Positions 38,244 to 48,005 are shown, counted from the stretch's first letter. The stretch is 64,000 nucleotides of DNA from Nocardia terrae (GCF_009760405.1 NZ_WRPP01000001.1:620001-684000), one strand, 5' to 3'. Program-made: numbers and translations. The notes: generated by a model from the sequence alone, not told the origin.

Positions 38244-39698
38244 ATGTCCAAATTCATCGACCGTGTTGTTTTGCACGTTCGCGCGGGCAAGGGTGGGCAC
38301 GGGTGTGCCTCGGTGCGGCGTGAGAAGTTCATGCCCCTGGGTGGCCCGGACGGCGGCAACGGCGGTAACGGCGGGGATGTGACCCTCGTCGTCGACCCGA
38401 ACGTCCACACGCTGCTGGACTTCCACTTCCATCCGCATGCCAAGGGCGGCAACGGCAAGCCCGGCGAGGGCGGCAACCGCAATGGCAAGCAGGGCGAGGG
38501 GCTGGTGCTGAAGGTGCCGGACGGCACCGTGGTGATGAGCACCGACGGCGAGATCCTGGCCGACATGGTCGGCGTGGGGTCGACCTTTGTGGCGGCCCAG
38601 GGCGGGCGCGGCGGTCTGGGCAATGCCGCGCTGGTCACCAAGTCGCGCAAGGCTCCCGGCTTCGCGCTGATCGGTGTGGACGGCGAAGAGCGCGATCTGG
38701 TGCTCGAGCTGAAGTCGGTGGCGGATGTGGGCCTGGTGGGCTTCCCGTCGGCCGGCAAGTCCTCGCTGGTCTCCGTGCTGTCGGCGGCCAAGCCGAAGAT
38801 CGCGGACTACCCGTTCACCACGCTGGTGCCGAATCTCGGTGTGGTGCAGTCGGGTGACACCACCTTCACCGTGGCCGACGTGCCCGGTCTGATTCCGGGC
38901 GCGAGCGAGGGCCGCGGTCTGGGCCTGGACTTCCTGCGCCATCTCGAGCGCTGCGCGGTGCTCGCGCACGTGGTGGACTGCGCGACCCTGGAACCCGGCC
39001 GCGACCCGATCTCCGATGTGGACGCGCTCGAGGCCGAGCTGGCCGCCTACCAGCCCGCGCTGGTGGGTGACGCCGGTCTGGGCGATCTGGCCGATCGTCC
39101 GCGCGTGGTCATTCTCAACAAGGCCGACATCCCCGACGCCGACGAGCTGGCCGAGTTCGTGCTGCCCGAGTTCGAGAAGCGCGGCTGGCCGGTCTTCAAG
39201 ATCTCGGCGGTGAGCCGGGAAGGCTTGCGGCCGTTGACCTTCGCGCTGGCGAAGATGGTCGCCGAGTATCGCGAGGCGCATCCCAAGGCGGAGCCGAAGC
39301 GGCAGATCATCCGCCCGGTCGCCAAGGGCGACAGCGGTTTCCGGGTGCTGCCCGATCCCGAGGTGGAGGGCGGCTTCATCGTCGTCGGCGAGCGGCCCGA
39401 GCGCTGGGTCAAGCAGACCCAGTTCGAGAACGACGAGGCCGTGGGCTACCTGGCCGACCGCCTGGCCCGCCTCGGCGTCGAGGAGGAGCTGGTCAAGCTG
39501 GGCGCCGAGCCGGGTGCGTCGGTGACCATCGCGGACTACTGCTTCGATTGGGAGCCTTCGATTTCCGCGGGCGTGGAGACGCTGATGACCCGTCGCGGCG
39601 TGGACCCGCGCCTGGATCAGACCGAGCGCATCGGCGCGGCCGAGCGCAAGCACGCCTCGCGCGTGCGCCGCGGTCTGGTGACCGAGGACGACGAGTAA
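38244..39698 (+). CDS. obg: GTPase Obg
   Basis: Essential GTPase involved in 50S assembly and stress. The 484-residue product has the glycine-rich Obg fold (1-158: [31 protein letters not shown]), the G domain with P-loop GFPSAGKSS (166-174), DVPG (212-215) and NKAD, and a C-terminal OCT domain. The start is debatable. GAAGGAGG abuts ATG 38232; ATG 38244, 12 nt on, aligns with the mycobacterial N-terminus (MSKFIDRVV against MPRFVDRVV) and is used here. Confidence 0.97.
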   Translation: MSKFIDRVVLHVRAGKGGHGCASVRREKFMPLGGPDGGNGGNGGDVTLVVDPNVHTLLDFHFHPHAKGGNGKPGEGGNRNGKQGEGLVLKVPDGTVVMSTDGEILADMVGVGSTFVAAQGGRGGLGNAALVTKSRKAPGFALIGVDGEERDLVLELKSVADVGLVGFPSAGKSSLVSVLSAAKPKIADYPFTTLVPNLGVVQSGDTTFTVADVPGLIPGASEGRGLGLDFLRHLERCAVLAHVVDCATLEPGRDPISDVDALEAELAAYQPALVGDAGLGDLADRPRVVILNKADIPDADELAEFVLPEFEKRGWPVFKISAVSREGLRPLTFALAKMVAEYREAHPKAEPKRQIIRPVAKGDSGFRVLPDPEVEGGFIVVGERPERWVKQTQFENDEAVGYLADRLARLGVEEELVKLGAEPGASVTIADYCFDWEPSISAGVETLMTRRGVDPRLDQTERIGAAERKHASRVRRGLVTEDDE

Positions 39699-39756
39699 TA
39701 CAGGATTCGGGTGCGACGGCGCTGCGGCGCCGCGGGCGAATTGAGGTGTGGTGCAA

Positions 39757-40887
39757 GTGAGTTCGGGTGGAACCCGGGTGACCGAGCTGAGCGCGGCGCG
39801 GCAGGCGATCGCGTCGGCGCGCAGCGTGGTCGTGAAGATCGGGTCGTCGGCGCTGACCAGCCTCGAGGGCGGTCTCGACACCGGGCGGCTGGACAAGCTG
39901 GCCGATGCGGTCGAGGGCCGCATGCGCGCGGGTTCGGATCTGGTGGTGGTGTCCTCGGGCGCCATCGGCGCGGGCATGGCTCCGCTCGGATTGTCCAAGC
40001 GCCCAAAGGATCTCGCCACCAAGCAGGCCGCCGCGAGTGTCGGCCAGCTGGCGCTGGCCCACGCCTGGGGCACCTCGTTCTCCCGCTACAACCGGGTGGT
40101 GGGCCAGGTGCTGCTGAGCGCGGGCGACTTCGGTCGTCGCGAACCGCACCGCAATGCCCAGCGCACCCTCGACCGGCTGCGCTCGCTGCACGCGATCGCG
40201 GTGGTGAACGAAAATGACACCGTCGCAACGGAAGAGATCCGTTTCGGTGACAACGACCGGCTCGCCGCGCTGGTCGCCCACCTGGTGGGCGCGGACGCGC
40301 TGATCCTGCTCTCCGACGTCGACGGTCTCTACGACGGCGACCCCCGCAAGGGCGCCGCCAACTTCATTCCCGAGGTGCGCAGCAGCGCCGACCTGGACGG
40401 CGTCATCGCCGGTTCCGGCGGCGCGCTCGGCACCGGCGGCATGGCCTCCAAGCTCTCGGCGGCCCGCCTGGCCGCCGACGCCGGCGTGCCGGTGCTGCTG
40501 GCCGCGGCCTCCGATGCGGCGGCGGCGCTTTCGGGCGCGACCGTCGGCACCGCCTTCGCGGCCCGCCCGGTGCGCCTGTCGGCCCGCAAGTTCTGGGTTC
40601 GCCACGCCGCCGACGCGCGCGGCGCGGTGCATCTGGACGCGGGTGCGGTGGCCGCGGTGTCCGAGCGTCGCCACTCGTTGCTGGCGGCCGGAATCACCGA
40701 GGTGGCCGGTCATTTCTTCGGCGGTGACGTCATCGATCTGATCGCGCCGGACGGTGTGCTCGTGGCCCGCGGGGTGGCCGCCTACGACAGCGACGAGCTC
40801 GAAACCATGAAGGGCCGCTCCACCTCCGATCTCCCGGACAGCATGCAGCGCCCGGTCGTGCACGCCGACGATCTGGTGAAGGTGTAA
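39757..40887 (+). CDS. proB: Glutamate 5-kinase
   Basis: First step of proline synthesis: ATP-dependent phosphorylation of glutamate. The 376-residue product has the kinase domain ([85 protein letters not shown]) and a C-terminal PUA domain ([14 protein letters not shown]...[14 protein letters not shown]). Three in-frame GTGs compete (39748, 39751, 39757). GAGG at 39743-39746 best fits 39757 at 10 nt. It follows obg by 58 nt, the usual mycobacterial order. Confidence 0.95.
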   Translation: MSSGGTRVTELSAARQAIASARSVVVKIGSSALTSLEGGLDTGRLDKLADAVEGRMRAGSDLVVVSSGAIGAGMAPLGLSKRPKDLATKQAAASVGQLALAHAWGTSFSRYNRVVGQVLLSAGDFGRREPHRNAQRTLDRLRSLHAIAVVNENDTVATEEIRFGDNDRLAALVAHLVGADALILLSDVDGLYDGDPRKGAANFIPEVRSSADLDGVIAGSGGALGTGGMASKLSAARLAADAGVPVLLAAASDAAAALSGATVGTAFAARPVRLSARKFWVRHAADARGAVHLDAGAVAAVSERRHSLLAAGITEVAGHFFGGDVIDLIAPDGVLVARGVAAYDSDELETMKGRSTSDLPDSMQRPVVHADDLVKV

Positions 40888-41178
40888 CGGGTGTCGAACG
40901 GCCGGTTACGGCTGAATTGCGTTGGGGGAGAGGGCGAGTAACGAAGCCAGACCGGCCGGTTGGTCTCTTTGGGGAGGGGCAGTAGGCGGGCGGGGAAAGG
41001 GCAGTGGGCGGGACGGCCCGAACGGTCATGCTGGAAGAGCACCCGGTGCCGCATCGAGATGTGCCCTTCGCCGATAGCGGTCTCCTGGATCCGGCGCGGT
41101 CCGCCCTTGCCGCGCCGGGCTCGCGGTCCGGTGACCGCCCGCGGCTCCGGGTGCGCCCGCACCGCCCTGGAGGAAGGT

Positions 41179-41685
41179 ATGTACGTACCGCAACCTGACA
41201 GCACACAGTTGTGGCGGGCGGGCGGCCGTGCCGGAGGCTCACCCGAGGTGGGTTTCGAGGATCGCCCCCTGCTGCCGGACTGGCATGAACTGCTGGCCGC
41301 CTTCTGCGGCCACATCGGGGATCAGCCCGAGGATCACGCGGTCACCCGCTGGGCGCGGGCACTGGCCGAACTGCACCTACAGCGTCGCGAGCAGGCGGGC
41401 GACACGGGTGGGATCGATGAACTACGGGCCCAGCTGGTCGCCTTCATCGACGAGTGGGTGACGAGCCGGGCGCTGCCGAGGGGTGTAGCGCGGGCCGAAT
41501 CCCTGGGGGCCGTGGTGGATGCCATGGCCGCGGCGCATGTGCGCGCCGTCCATTTGCTGAAAACGGCCGAGAAGGTCTCGGACGAACAAGTACACGCCGC
41601 CTGGTTCCTGTTGGCGCAGATGGCGGACGGCTGGACCGATCGGGCCGCAGGGGTTGTCGGCCCACGGATCCGCCGCTCCGCCTGA
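41179..41685 (+). CDS. DUF4254 family protein
   Basis: A 168-residue, mainly helical soluble protein that resembles DUF4254 proteins, which are abundant in Nocardia. Visible family-like parts are RWARALAELHLQRREQAGD, GIDELRAQLVAFIDEWV, AESLGAVVDAMAAAHVRAVHLL and EQVHAAWFLLAQMADGW. Function is unknown. ATG 41179 follows GGAGGA closely. The 291-nt gap before it (40888-41178) holds no other gene I can support. Confidence 0.75.
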   Translation: MYVPQPDSTQLWRAGGRAGGSPEVGFEDRPLLPDWHELLAAFCGHIGDQPEDHAVTRWARALAELHLQRREQAGDTGGIDELRAQLVAFIDEWVTSRALPRGVARAESLGAVVDAMAAAHVRAVHLLKTAEKVSDEQVHAAWFLLAQMADGWTDRAAGVVGPRIRRSA

Positions 41686-41872
41686 CCACTGAAAGTCATT
41701 TGCGCGACAGTCGAATCAGGAGGCAGCCGACCCGCGGCAGCGTGTGGAAATGCGCCGCACACGCCCGCGGGCGGCGTCGACGGGACCGGGTGCGGATCGG
41801 TGCAGGGGGCCGACCGGCACCCGGGCCGTCGTCGGTTTCACGCGGTCGGATTCACCTCCTGCGATGCCGGTC

Positions 41873-42973
41873 TCACCAGGCCGGATGGGCCTCGATCACG
41901 CAGTCGGGCGCGGCGGTGGGCACCACGCGGGTCAACACGAAACCGCTGCGGGAGAGCAGGTTTCCGAACTCGGTCTGGGTGCGTTCGCGGCCGCCGGGGG
42001 TGTTCACCAGCATTTCCAGATCGATGACCTTGCCCGGGTGCGGGCGGTGGTTCTCCGGCATGACGATGTCGATGATCAGCAGCCGCGCTTCGGATTCCAT
42101 GGCGGTGCGGACCGTGCGCAGAATGCGTTCGGCGTCCTCGTCGTTCCAGTCGTGGATGATGTGCTTGAGCACGTAGGCGTCGCCGCCCTTGGGCGCGGTC
42201 TCGAAGAAGCTGCCTTCCTCGAAGGTGAGGCGGCCGGTCAGGCCCGGGCCCAGCAGTTGCTCCGGCAGGCCCGCCACCACGCGCGGCAGGTCGAAGATGG
42301 TGCCGCGCATGGACGGATGGCGCTGCAGGATGTCGATGAGCAGGCTGCCCCGGCCGCCGCCGATATCCACGATGGAGCCGAAGCGCCCGAAATCGTAGGC
42401 GGCCTGCAGGGGTTCGGTGGCCAGGCTGCCGACGCTGGTCATGGCGCGGTCGAAGATCTCCCCGGCCTCCGGATGCTGCTCCGCGTAATCCCAGAACCAC
42501 ATGCCCTCGACCTCGGCCCACCGGGACTCGCCGTGGCGCACCGCGTCGGCCAGGTGGGACCAGTGTTTGCGGTGCAGCTCGGATCCCAAGAGCAGGAACA
42601 GATCTCGCAGGGACACGTCGGCGTCACCGCGCAGCCCCTGCGAGATCCCGGTCAGCTGATACGCCCCGTCCCGCCGCTGGGCGAAGACGCCGCCGCTCAC
42701 GAGCAGGCGCATCAGCCGGCGCAGCGCGTCCTCGTTCACCCCGACCGCCGCCGCGAGATCCGCCGGTTGGCGGGGCCCCGCCGCGAGCGCGTCGGCTAGG
42801 CCGAGTTCGGCCGCCACACAGGTGGCATGGGTGAGGTAGCCGGTGGTCGACAGCTCCAGCAGTGCGATATGCCCGGGTACCAGCCGCCGGTGCAGGGCGG
42901 CCAGGCCGTCGCGGAACCAGGTGAGAGCGCGCAGGACGGGCAGGGGCGGAGCTTTGGGTGGTGCGGACGCCAT
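41873..42973 (-). CDS. SAM-dependent O-methyltransferase (natural-product type)
   Basis: A 366-residue protein of the plant/actinobacterial O-methyltransferase (acetylserotonin OMT-like) family. A winged-helix dimerisation domain (about 30-110, AAELGLADALAAGPRQPADLAAAVGVNEDALRRLMRLL) precedes the catalytic fold: IVDIGGGRGSLLIDIL (SAM loop), FDLPRVVAGL and YVLKHIIHDWNDEDAERILRTVR, whose H-D-W-x-D-E contains the catalytic His. Family members methylate phenolic or carboxyl groups of secondary metabolites. No biosynthetic cluster surrounds it, so the substrate is unknown. GGGGAG lies 6 nt before ATG 42973. Confidence 0.9.
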   Translation of the reverse strand: MASAPPKAPPLPVLRALTWFRDGLAALHRRLVPGHIALLELSTTGYLTHATCVAAELGLADALAAGPRQPADLAAAVGVNEDALRRLMRLLVSGGVFAQRRDGAYQLTGISQGLRGDADVSLRDLFLLLGSELHRKHWSHLADAVRHGESRWAEVEGMWFWDYAEQHPEAGEIFDRAMTSVGSLATEPLQAAYDFGRFGSIVDIGGGRGSLLIDILQRHPSMRGTIFDLPRVVAGLPEQLLGPGLTGRLTFEEGSFFETAPKGGDAYVLKHIIHDWNDEDAERILRTVRTAMESEARLLIIDIVMPENHRPHPGKVIDLEMLVNTPGGRERTQTEFGNLLSRSGFVLTRVVPTAAPDCVIEAHPAW

Positions 42974-43086
42974 GAGGAACTCCCCGGGATCGTACGGCGA
43001 CTGCGGGATTCGTCTGAGCCTACGCGCCGCACCCCTGGTGGACAGCGGTTTCCGCGACGGTCGGGCAACCCGCCGTGTGCCTTCGA

Positions 43087-43926
43087 TCAGGACGCGGTGA
43101 ATGCGGCGGCGTTTTCGGTTGCCCACTGCGCGAAGGTGCGGGCGGGGACGCTGAGCAGCGTCTCGGTGGTGTCGGCCGGAGTCTCGGGCGAATCGACGTA
43201 CCGGTCCCAGACCGCGAGCAGCGACTCCACGATGTGAGGCGGCATGGTGCGGGACAGCTGCGTCGCGGCCTCGTCGCGAGAGATCTGCACGATCGGTATC
43301 TCCCGCCCGATCGCCTCGGCCAGCTGACCGATCTGCGCGCGAAAGCTGATGGGCTCGGGGCCGGTGAGAGTGACCGTGTGGCCCCGCAATTCGGTGCCGG
43401 TGAGCGCGGCCACCGCGATATCGGCGATATCCAGCGGATGGATCATGGCCAGGGCGGCATCCGGGTGCGCGTGCTCGATCGGCTGCCCCGCCCTGACGGC
43501 CGGGATCCAGCCGAAGGCATTGCTGTCGAATCCGCCTGGGCGCAGCGTGGTGGTGACGAGAGTCGTAGCGGCGAGCGCCTTTTCGACGGCCAGATGGGAT
43601 GCGCCGATCGGGTTGTCGGCGGCCTGCGGGTGGCTGGCCGCCGAAGAGGACAGCAGCACAACATGTTCCACACCGGCCTGCTCCGCGGCGGCGGCGAAGG
43701 CGTTGGCGCGTGTGGGATTGGCGTAGAGGAAAACCTGGTCCACGCCGTCCACCGCGGCGGAAAGGGTTTCGGGTTCGTCGCCGAGCGCGACGGCCTCGAC
43801 CCCGGCGGGGAGGTCGAGTGCGGAGGGGTCGTTGCTGGCGGCGCGGACCTTTAGGCCCTTGGCGTGCAGGCTGTCGAGAACCGCGCGGCCGATCTGGCCG
43901 CGGGCACCGGTGACGAGGATGGTCAT
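43087..43926 (-). CDS. NmrA-like NAD(P)-binding protein (atypical SDR)
   Basis: A 279-residue Rossmann protein. MTILVTGARGQIGRAVLDSL is the NAD(P) loop of NmrA/QOR2-type proteins, and VVLLSSSAA, ASHLAVEKALAAT and TTTLRPGGFDSNAFGW are typical of that group. It lacks the Tyr-x3-Lys pair of classical SDRs. Relatives either sense NADP or reduce quinones. CGGAG lies 6 nt before ATG 43926. It is divergent from a MarR-type regulator across a palindrome-rich gap, which probably controls it. Confidence 0.88.
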   Translation of the reverse strand: MTILVTGARGQIGRAVLDSLHAKGLKVRAASNDPSALDLPAGVEAVALGDEPETLSAAVDGVDQVFLYANPTRANAFAAAAEQAGVEHVVLLSSSAASHPQAADNPIGASHLAVEKALAATTLVTTTLRPGGFDSNAFGWIPAVRAGQPIEHAHPDAALAMIHPLDIADIAVAALTGTELRGHTVTLTGPEPISFRAQIGQLAEAIGREIPIVQISRDEAATQLSRTMPPHIVESLLAVWDRYVDSPETPADTTETLLSVPARTFAQWATENAAAFTAS

Positions 43927-43967
43927 GGCGAACTCCGATCGAGTGAGAATCCATGCACATGGACAAA

Positions 43968-44009
43968 TGCATGCTGTCATGCACACATTTGACAGTCAAC
44001 ACATATGTT
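43968..44009. promoter_or_regulatory. Palindromic operator region between NmrA and MarR genes
   Basis: TGCATG-ctgt-CATGCA (43968-43983), TTGACAGTCAA (43989-43999) and AACA-cata-TGTT (43998-44009) are three adjoining dyads in the 111-nt divergent gap. One or more probably bind the MarR protein. Confidence 0.6.
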
Positions 44010-44037
44010 CGGAAGCGCATGCAGATACGATGTGCAC

Positions 44038-44532
44038 ATGACAGAGGACGACCGCACCCCCGACGAGCTGCTCGATGCCATCGGCCCGGCATTCGGCAAG
44101 CTCAAGCGCGGCGTCCTGCAGGAAGTCGAAAACCCCATCTCCACCAGGGATTCGACCCGGGCCCTGGTGCTGGGCATGGTGCTCGGCTGTCCGGCCGGGC
44201 CGACCGGCTCGACCGGGGAGATGACCGTCGGCGGCATCGCGGCCGCCATGTGCGTGGACCCGTCGGTGGCCAGCCGCATGGTCACCGACAGCATCAAGGC
44301 GGGCTACCTGCGCCGCGTGCCTTCCCAGCTCGACGGTCGCCGCGCGGTCCTCGAACTCAGCCCCGAGGGCGTGGAGTTCATGACCCGCTTCCGCAAGCAG
44401 CAGCGCGCCGCCTACGAATACATCACCGCCGACTGGCCCGAACAGGACCGCCTCGACTTCGCCCGCCTGATGCTCCGCTACGTCGACGCCATCGACGACC
44501 TCAAGAACCGCGCGCCCGGCACGGAAGCCTGA
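44038..44532 (+). CDS. MarR-family transcriptional regulator
   Basis: A 164-residue winged-helix protein. The DNA-binding domain reads MTVGGIAAAMCVDPSVASRMVTDSIKAGYLRRVPSQLDGRRAVLELSPEGVEF, with the expected wing DGRR. The N- and C-terminal helices make the dimer. The ATG at 44038 has no SD, but TACGAT (44026-44031) lies 6 nt upstream, implying a leaderless mRNA; an upstream in-frame ATG at 44005 would run through the operator. A Cys in the recognition-helix region (AAMCVDP) might allow redox sensing, but that is a guess. It probably represses the NmrA gene. Confidence 0.9.
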   Translation: MTEDDRTPDELLDAIGPAFGKLKRGVLQEVENPISTRDSTRALVLGMVLGCPAGPTGSTGEMTVGGIAAAMCVDPSVASRMVTDSIKAGYLRRVPSQLDGRRAVLELSPEGVEFMTRFRKQQRAAYEYITADWPEQDRLDFARLMLRYVDAIDDLKNRAPGTEA

Positions 44533-44544
44533 GCGCTCTCCGGG

Positions 44545-44709
44545 CTACCCGGTGCCGTTCCCGACAGCAGCCCGGTCCGGGTCGTAGTCGGACCCGTAGT
44601 CCACTGCCGCGGCCTCGCGGTCGGACTCCTCGACCCACTCCGCCGGCTCCGGCGGTAGTCTGCGCCAGCGCGCCTGCGGATCCGGATCTTCTTTCCCCTT
44701 GTCGCTCAT
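44545..44709 (-). CDS. 54-residue hydrophilic protein, unknown
   Basis: MSDKGKEDPDPQARWRRLPP, then EPAEWVEESDREAAAVDYGS and an acidic end. It is small, charged and Trp-containing, with no signal peptide or helix-turn-helix. A strong SD AGGAGGGAG lies 5 nt before ATG 44709, which supports real translation. It converges on the MarR gene 12 bp away. I recognise no family. Confidence 0.65.
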   Translation of the reverse strand: MSDKGKEDPDPQARWRRLPPEPAEWVEESDREAAAVDYGSDYDPDRAAVGNGTG

Positions 44710-44861
44710 GACGACTCCCTCCTGCCTCGACGGTACCCCCGAATATCGGGACGCGGCCGGGCTGTGGCGCTGAGACCCGATGTCTCCCAGGCGTTGCGAT
44801 GGGGGTGCAACGCGGTGGGCCCGGTTGAACGATTCGCACCGATCGTGGCGGTGCCCGATCG

Positions 44862-46997
44862 TCAGGACGGGGTGGCGAGGGCGAAGGGGAGGACGGCGTC
44901 GGCTCCGGCGGCGCGGAGGGTGCGGGCGGCCATGGTGAAGGTCCAGCCGGTGTCGGTGAGGGCGTCGACCAGGAGGATGGGGCCGGTGACGGTGGTGAGA
45001 TCCGGTGTCTCCCAGGCGTTGTGGAGGGCCGCGACGCGGTGCGCGGAGTTGGCGGCGGAGACGGGCGGGAGATCGGGGCGCAGGTGGAGGACGCCGAGAT
45101 CTTGGAGGCGGCCGACCTGGGCGAGGCGGGCGGCGAGGGAGCGGGTCAGGGCCGGGCGGGAGCCGGAGTCCAGGGCCATGACGGCGGTGGGGCGCCGGGC
45201 CCAGTCCCATTCTCGGAGAACCGTTGTGCAGAAACGGAATACCTCGTCGGGGATGGGGGCGTCGGGGCCGTCGAGCAGGGGGCGCAGGCGCTGGCCCCAG
45301 CCGAGGTCGCTGAGGCGGCCCAGGACGCGGCCGGTCTCCGGGCCGTCGGTGATCTTGCCGGACAGGGGGATTCCGAGTTTGGCCAGGCCGGTGGGCCATT
45401 GCTTGCGCGGCGCCAGGTCGATGCCGGGGCGATCCAGGCGGGTGCGGATCTCGGCCAGTTCGGCGGCGTCGACGGTGGTGTCCTGGCGGGTGCCGGTGCA
45501 GTTGTCGCAGCGGCCGCAGTGGGTGCCGAGCACCAGGCCGGGATCGTCGAGTTGGCTGCGCAGGAACGTCATTCGGCAGGCGGTCGTCGCCTCGTAGTCG
45601 ATCATCGCCTGCTGTTCGTGCTCCCGGGCGACGCTCAGGCGCTCGTAGCGTTCGGTGTCGTAGACCCACGGTTGGCCGGTGCCGAGCCAGCCGCCGCGTA
45701 CCCGGCGCACCGCGCCGTCCACGTCGAGGACCTTGAGGACCATCTCGAGCCGGGAGCGGTTGAGCTCCACCAGGGGTTCGAGGGCCGCGGTGGAGAGCGG
45801 GCGGTCCATGTCGAGGGCGGACAGCACCGAGCGCACGATGTGTTCGCGCGGAAAGGCCACGGACGCGAAGTAGCTCCAGATCTGGCGGTCCTCCCGGCCG
45901 GGCAGCAGGATCACCTCGGCGCGCTCGGTGCCGCGGCCCGCGCGGCCCACCTGCTGGTAGTAGGAGATGGGGGAGGAGGGCGCGCCCAGGTGCACGACGA
46001 AGCCGAGATCGGGCTTGTCGAAGCCCATTCCGAGCGCCGAGGTGGCGATGAGCGCCTTCACCTCGTTGTTCAGCAGCGCGGCTTCGAGGTGTTCGCGTTC
46101 GGTGGGGTCGGTCTGCCCGGTGTAGGCGGCGACATTGTGCCCGTGGGAGTTCAGCACGTCGGCGAGGTCGTGCGCGGCGGCCACCGTCAGGGTGTAGACG
46201 ATGCCCGAGCCGGGCAGTTCGTGCAGCCGCTTGCTCAGCCAGGCCGTCCGCTCGACCGCGTCCGCGATGCGCACCACCGACAGGTGCAGTGACTCCCGAT
46301 CCAGCGAGCCGCGCAGAACCAGTGTGTCCGTGCCGATCTGGGTCGCCACGTCGGTCACCACCCGGTCGTTGGCGGTCGCCGTGGTGGCCAGCACCGGCAC
46401 CTCCGAGCCCAGATCGGCGATGAGCGTGCGGATCCGCCGATAGTCCGGCCGGAAATCGTGTCCCCAGTCCGACACGCAGTGCGCCTCGTCGATCACCACC
46501 AGCCCCGCGTCCGCGGCCAGCTTCGGCAGCACCGAATCCCGGAAGTCCGGATTGTTCAACCGCTCCGGACTCACCAGCAGCACATCGACATCCCCGCTCG
46601 CCACCCGCGCGTGAATCTCGTCCCACTCGGTGACATTGCCCGAATTGATGGTCGCCGCAACGACTCCCGCCCGCTCCGCCGCGGCCACCTGGTTGCGCAT
46701 CAGCGCCAGCAGCGGCGACACGATCACCGTCGGCCCCCGCCCCTGCGCCCGCAACAACTTCGCCGAAATGAAGTACACCGCCGACTTGCCCCACCCGGTC
46801 CGCTGCACCACCAGCGCCCGCCGCCGCTGCACCACCAGCGCCTCGATGGCGACCCACTGGTCCTCCCGCAGCTTCGCCGCGGGCCCGGCCAGCTCCCGCA
46901 GCAGCCGCTCGGCATCCTCCCGCAATCCGCCGGATTGCGTGCCATCGGCGCGTGCGAGGTCGGAGACATTCGGGTCGGCTGAGGTCACGCCGACCAT
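44862..46997 (-). CDS. RecQ-family DNA helicase with phosphoribosyltransferase-like tail
   Basis: A 711-residue SF2 helicase. Walker A is RTGWGKS (66-72), Walker B/II is VVIDEAHCVSDWGHDFRPDYRR (RecQ-type DEAH with the RecQ loop), then TTATA, ATSALGMGFDKPD and QQVGRAGRG. The zinc site has TACRM and CGRCDNC. There is no HRDC domain. Instead the last about 60 residues contain GPILLVDALTDTGWTFTMAARTLRAAGAD, which looks like a PRPP-loop phosphoribosyltransferase motif. This is a known but poorly understood actinobacterial RecQ form. GAGG is 4 nt before ATG 46997. Confidence 0.92.
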   Translation of the reverse strand: MVGVTSADPNVSDLARADGTQSGGLREDAERLLRELAGPAAKLREDQWVAIEALVVQRRRALVVQRTGWGKSAVYFISAKLLRAQGRGPTVIVSPLLALMRNQVAAAERAGVVAATINSGNVTEWDEIHARVASGDVDVLLVSPERLNNPDFRDSVLPKLAADAGLVVIDEAHCVSDWGHDFRPDYRRIRTLIADLGSEVPVLATTATANDRVVTDVATQIGTDTLVLRGSLDRESLHLSVVRIADAVERTAWLSKRLHELPGSGIVYTLTVAAAHDLADVLNSHGHNVAAYTGQTDPTEREHLEAALLNNEVKALIATSALGMGFDKPDLGFVVHLGAPSSPISYYQQVGRAGRGTERAEVILLPGREDRQIWSYFASVAFPREHIVRSVLSALDMDRPLSTAALEPLVELNRSRLEMVLKVLDVDGAVRRVRGGWLGTGQPWVYDTERYERLSVAREHEQQAMIDYEATTACRMTFLRSQLDDPGLVLGTHCGRCDNCTGTRQDTTVDAAELAEIRTRLDRPGIDLAPRKQWPTGLAKLGIPLSGKITDGPETGRVLGRLSDLGWGQRLRPLLDGPDAPIPDEVFRFCTTVLREWDWARRPTAVMALDSGSRPALTRSLAARLAQVGRLQDLGVLHLRPDLPPVSAANSAHRVAALHNAWETPDLTTVTGPILLVDALTDTGWTFTMAARTLRAAGADAVLPFALATPS

Positions 46998-47328
46998 GGT
47001 GCCTCATACCACCGACACCCGGCCCGCGCCGCCCGGATTCCGCCCGACTTCGCACCCCTGGCCGAAGTCCGGTCACCGGTGCTGTATCCGTGAGACACCG
47101 CACGCTGCTCTCCAGCAACCAAGGTCGGCGCCACGACGCTGTGAAACGGGCCGCCACACAGGGGCCGAAGTCGGCCGGCAGCACCGGATCGGCCGATCCG
47201 CGGGGGTGCGGAGCGGGGCCCTCATGCCCGGCGACCCGGCGGTGTTCGGAGCGGTGGGGCACGCATTGATCAGCACCGCATCCCGCCGCTCGGCCGGTGC
47301 GGGATTCGGTGCTGGTCGGATTCGCGGA
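46998..47328. other. 331-nt gap between recQ-like and tetR genes
   Basis: No supported gene. The clearest structure is a perfect 16-bp palindrome CGGATCGGCCGATCCG (47185-47200), enclosed by GCACC/GGTGC arms (47181-47185 and 47205-47209). It could end the minus-strand tetR transcript. Confidence 0.5.
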
Positions 47329-47931
47329 TCAGTGGCCGGTGGCCAGATGGGCTCGGACAAGGGTGTCGACCAGGTGGTCGAGGGGGAGCCAGGGGAAGCT
47401 CGGGCGGTCCTGGCGGAGGGTGATGAGGCCGTGCATGCCCGCCCAGAGGCATTGGGCGGTGGCGGTGGGGTCGGAGGTGCCGGCGGCAGCCGCGGTGTCG
47501 ATGAGGAGTTGGGCGGTGGGGAGGCCGGGGAGTTGGCCTTCGGTGGGTTCCCAGCCGGGGGTGCCGGCGGTGCCGAAGAGGACGCGGTAGTGGCCGGGGT
47601 GGGTGATGCCGTAGTCGACGAAAGCGTGGCAGAGGGTCGAAAGGCGTTCGGCGGCAGCGGTTTCGGGAACCTGGGCCAGCGCGGTCAGGAGTGCCTCGCG
47701 GAGTTCGGCGAAGCGGAGCTGGTAGACGGCCGTCAGGAGTTCGCGTTTGTCGGCGAATTGCAGGTAGACGCTCTGGGGGGCGACCCCGGCGGCGCGGGCG
47801 ACGGCGCGCAGGGACAGGGCGTCCTGGCCGTCGAGGTCTTCGAGCAGGCGGCTGGCGGCGTCGACGAGTTCGGCGCGCAGCAGGGCCCCTTGGCCGCGGC
47901 GATTGCGGCTGCGGGTGGGTTGGTCCGGCAC
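47329..47931 (-). CDS. TetR-family regulator
   Basis: A 200-residue regulator. The helix-turn-helix is SLRAVARAAGVAPQSVYLQFADKRELLTAVY, followed by a TetR_C_33-type ligand domain (ERLSTLCHAFVDYGITHPGHYRVLFG). The start is GTG 47931 with no SD. TACCCT (plus-strand AGGGTA 47938-47943) lies 6 nt upstream, so it is probably leaderless. The -10 abuts one of two operator copies at 47943-47994, which suits autorepression. The divergent metallo-hydrolase gene is the likely target. Confidence 0.92.
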   Translation of the reverse strand: MPDQPTRSRNRRGQGALLRAELVDAASRLLEDLDGQDALSLRAVARAAGVAPQSVYLQFADKRELLTAVYQLRFAELREALLTALAQVPETAAAERLSTLCHAFVDYGITHPGHYRVLFGTAGTPGWEPTEGQLPGLPTAQLLIDTAAAAGTSDPTATAQCLWAGMHGLITLRQDRPSFPWLPLDHLVDTLVRAHLATGH

Positions 47932-47942
47932 ATTGACAGGGT

Positions 47943-47994
47943 AACAAGACAGGCGTCTACTTACTTTGAAGTTTAAGTAGACGACTGTCTTGTT
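47943..47994. promoter_or_regulatory. Twin palindromic operator for the TetR regulator
   Basis: The 52-bp region is an inverted repeat with 21-bp arms (one mismatch) and a 10-bp centre. Each arm is itself a palindrome of the form AA-N2-AGAC-N4-GTCT-N2-TT (47943-47962 and 47975-47994). The two sites are 32 bp apart centre to centre, about three helical turns, so two dimers would sit on the same DNA face. Confidence 0.88.
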
Positions 47995-48005
47995 AGGAAA
48001 TCTCC

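Noticed and set aside
44710..47262. Extension of the 54-residue gene through recQ as one long protein
   Set aside because: The upstream part is antisense-frame sequence of the helicase; the SD AGGAGGGAG supports the short gene.
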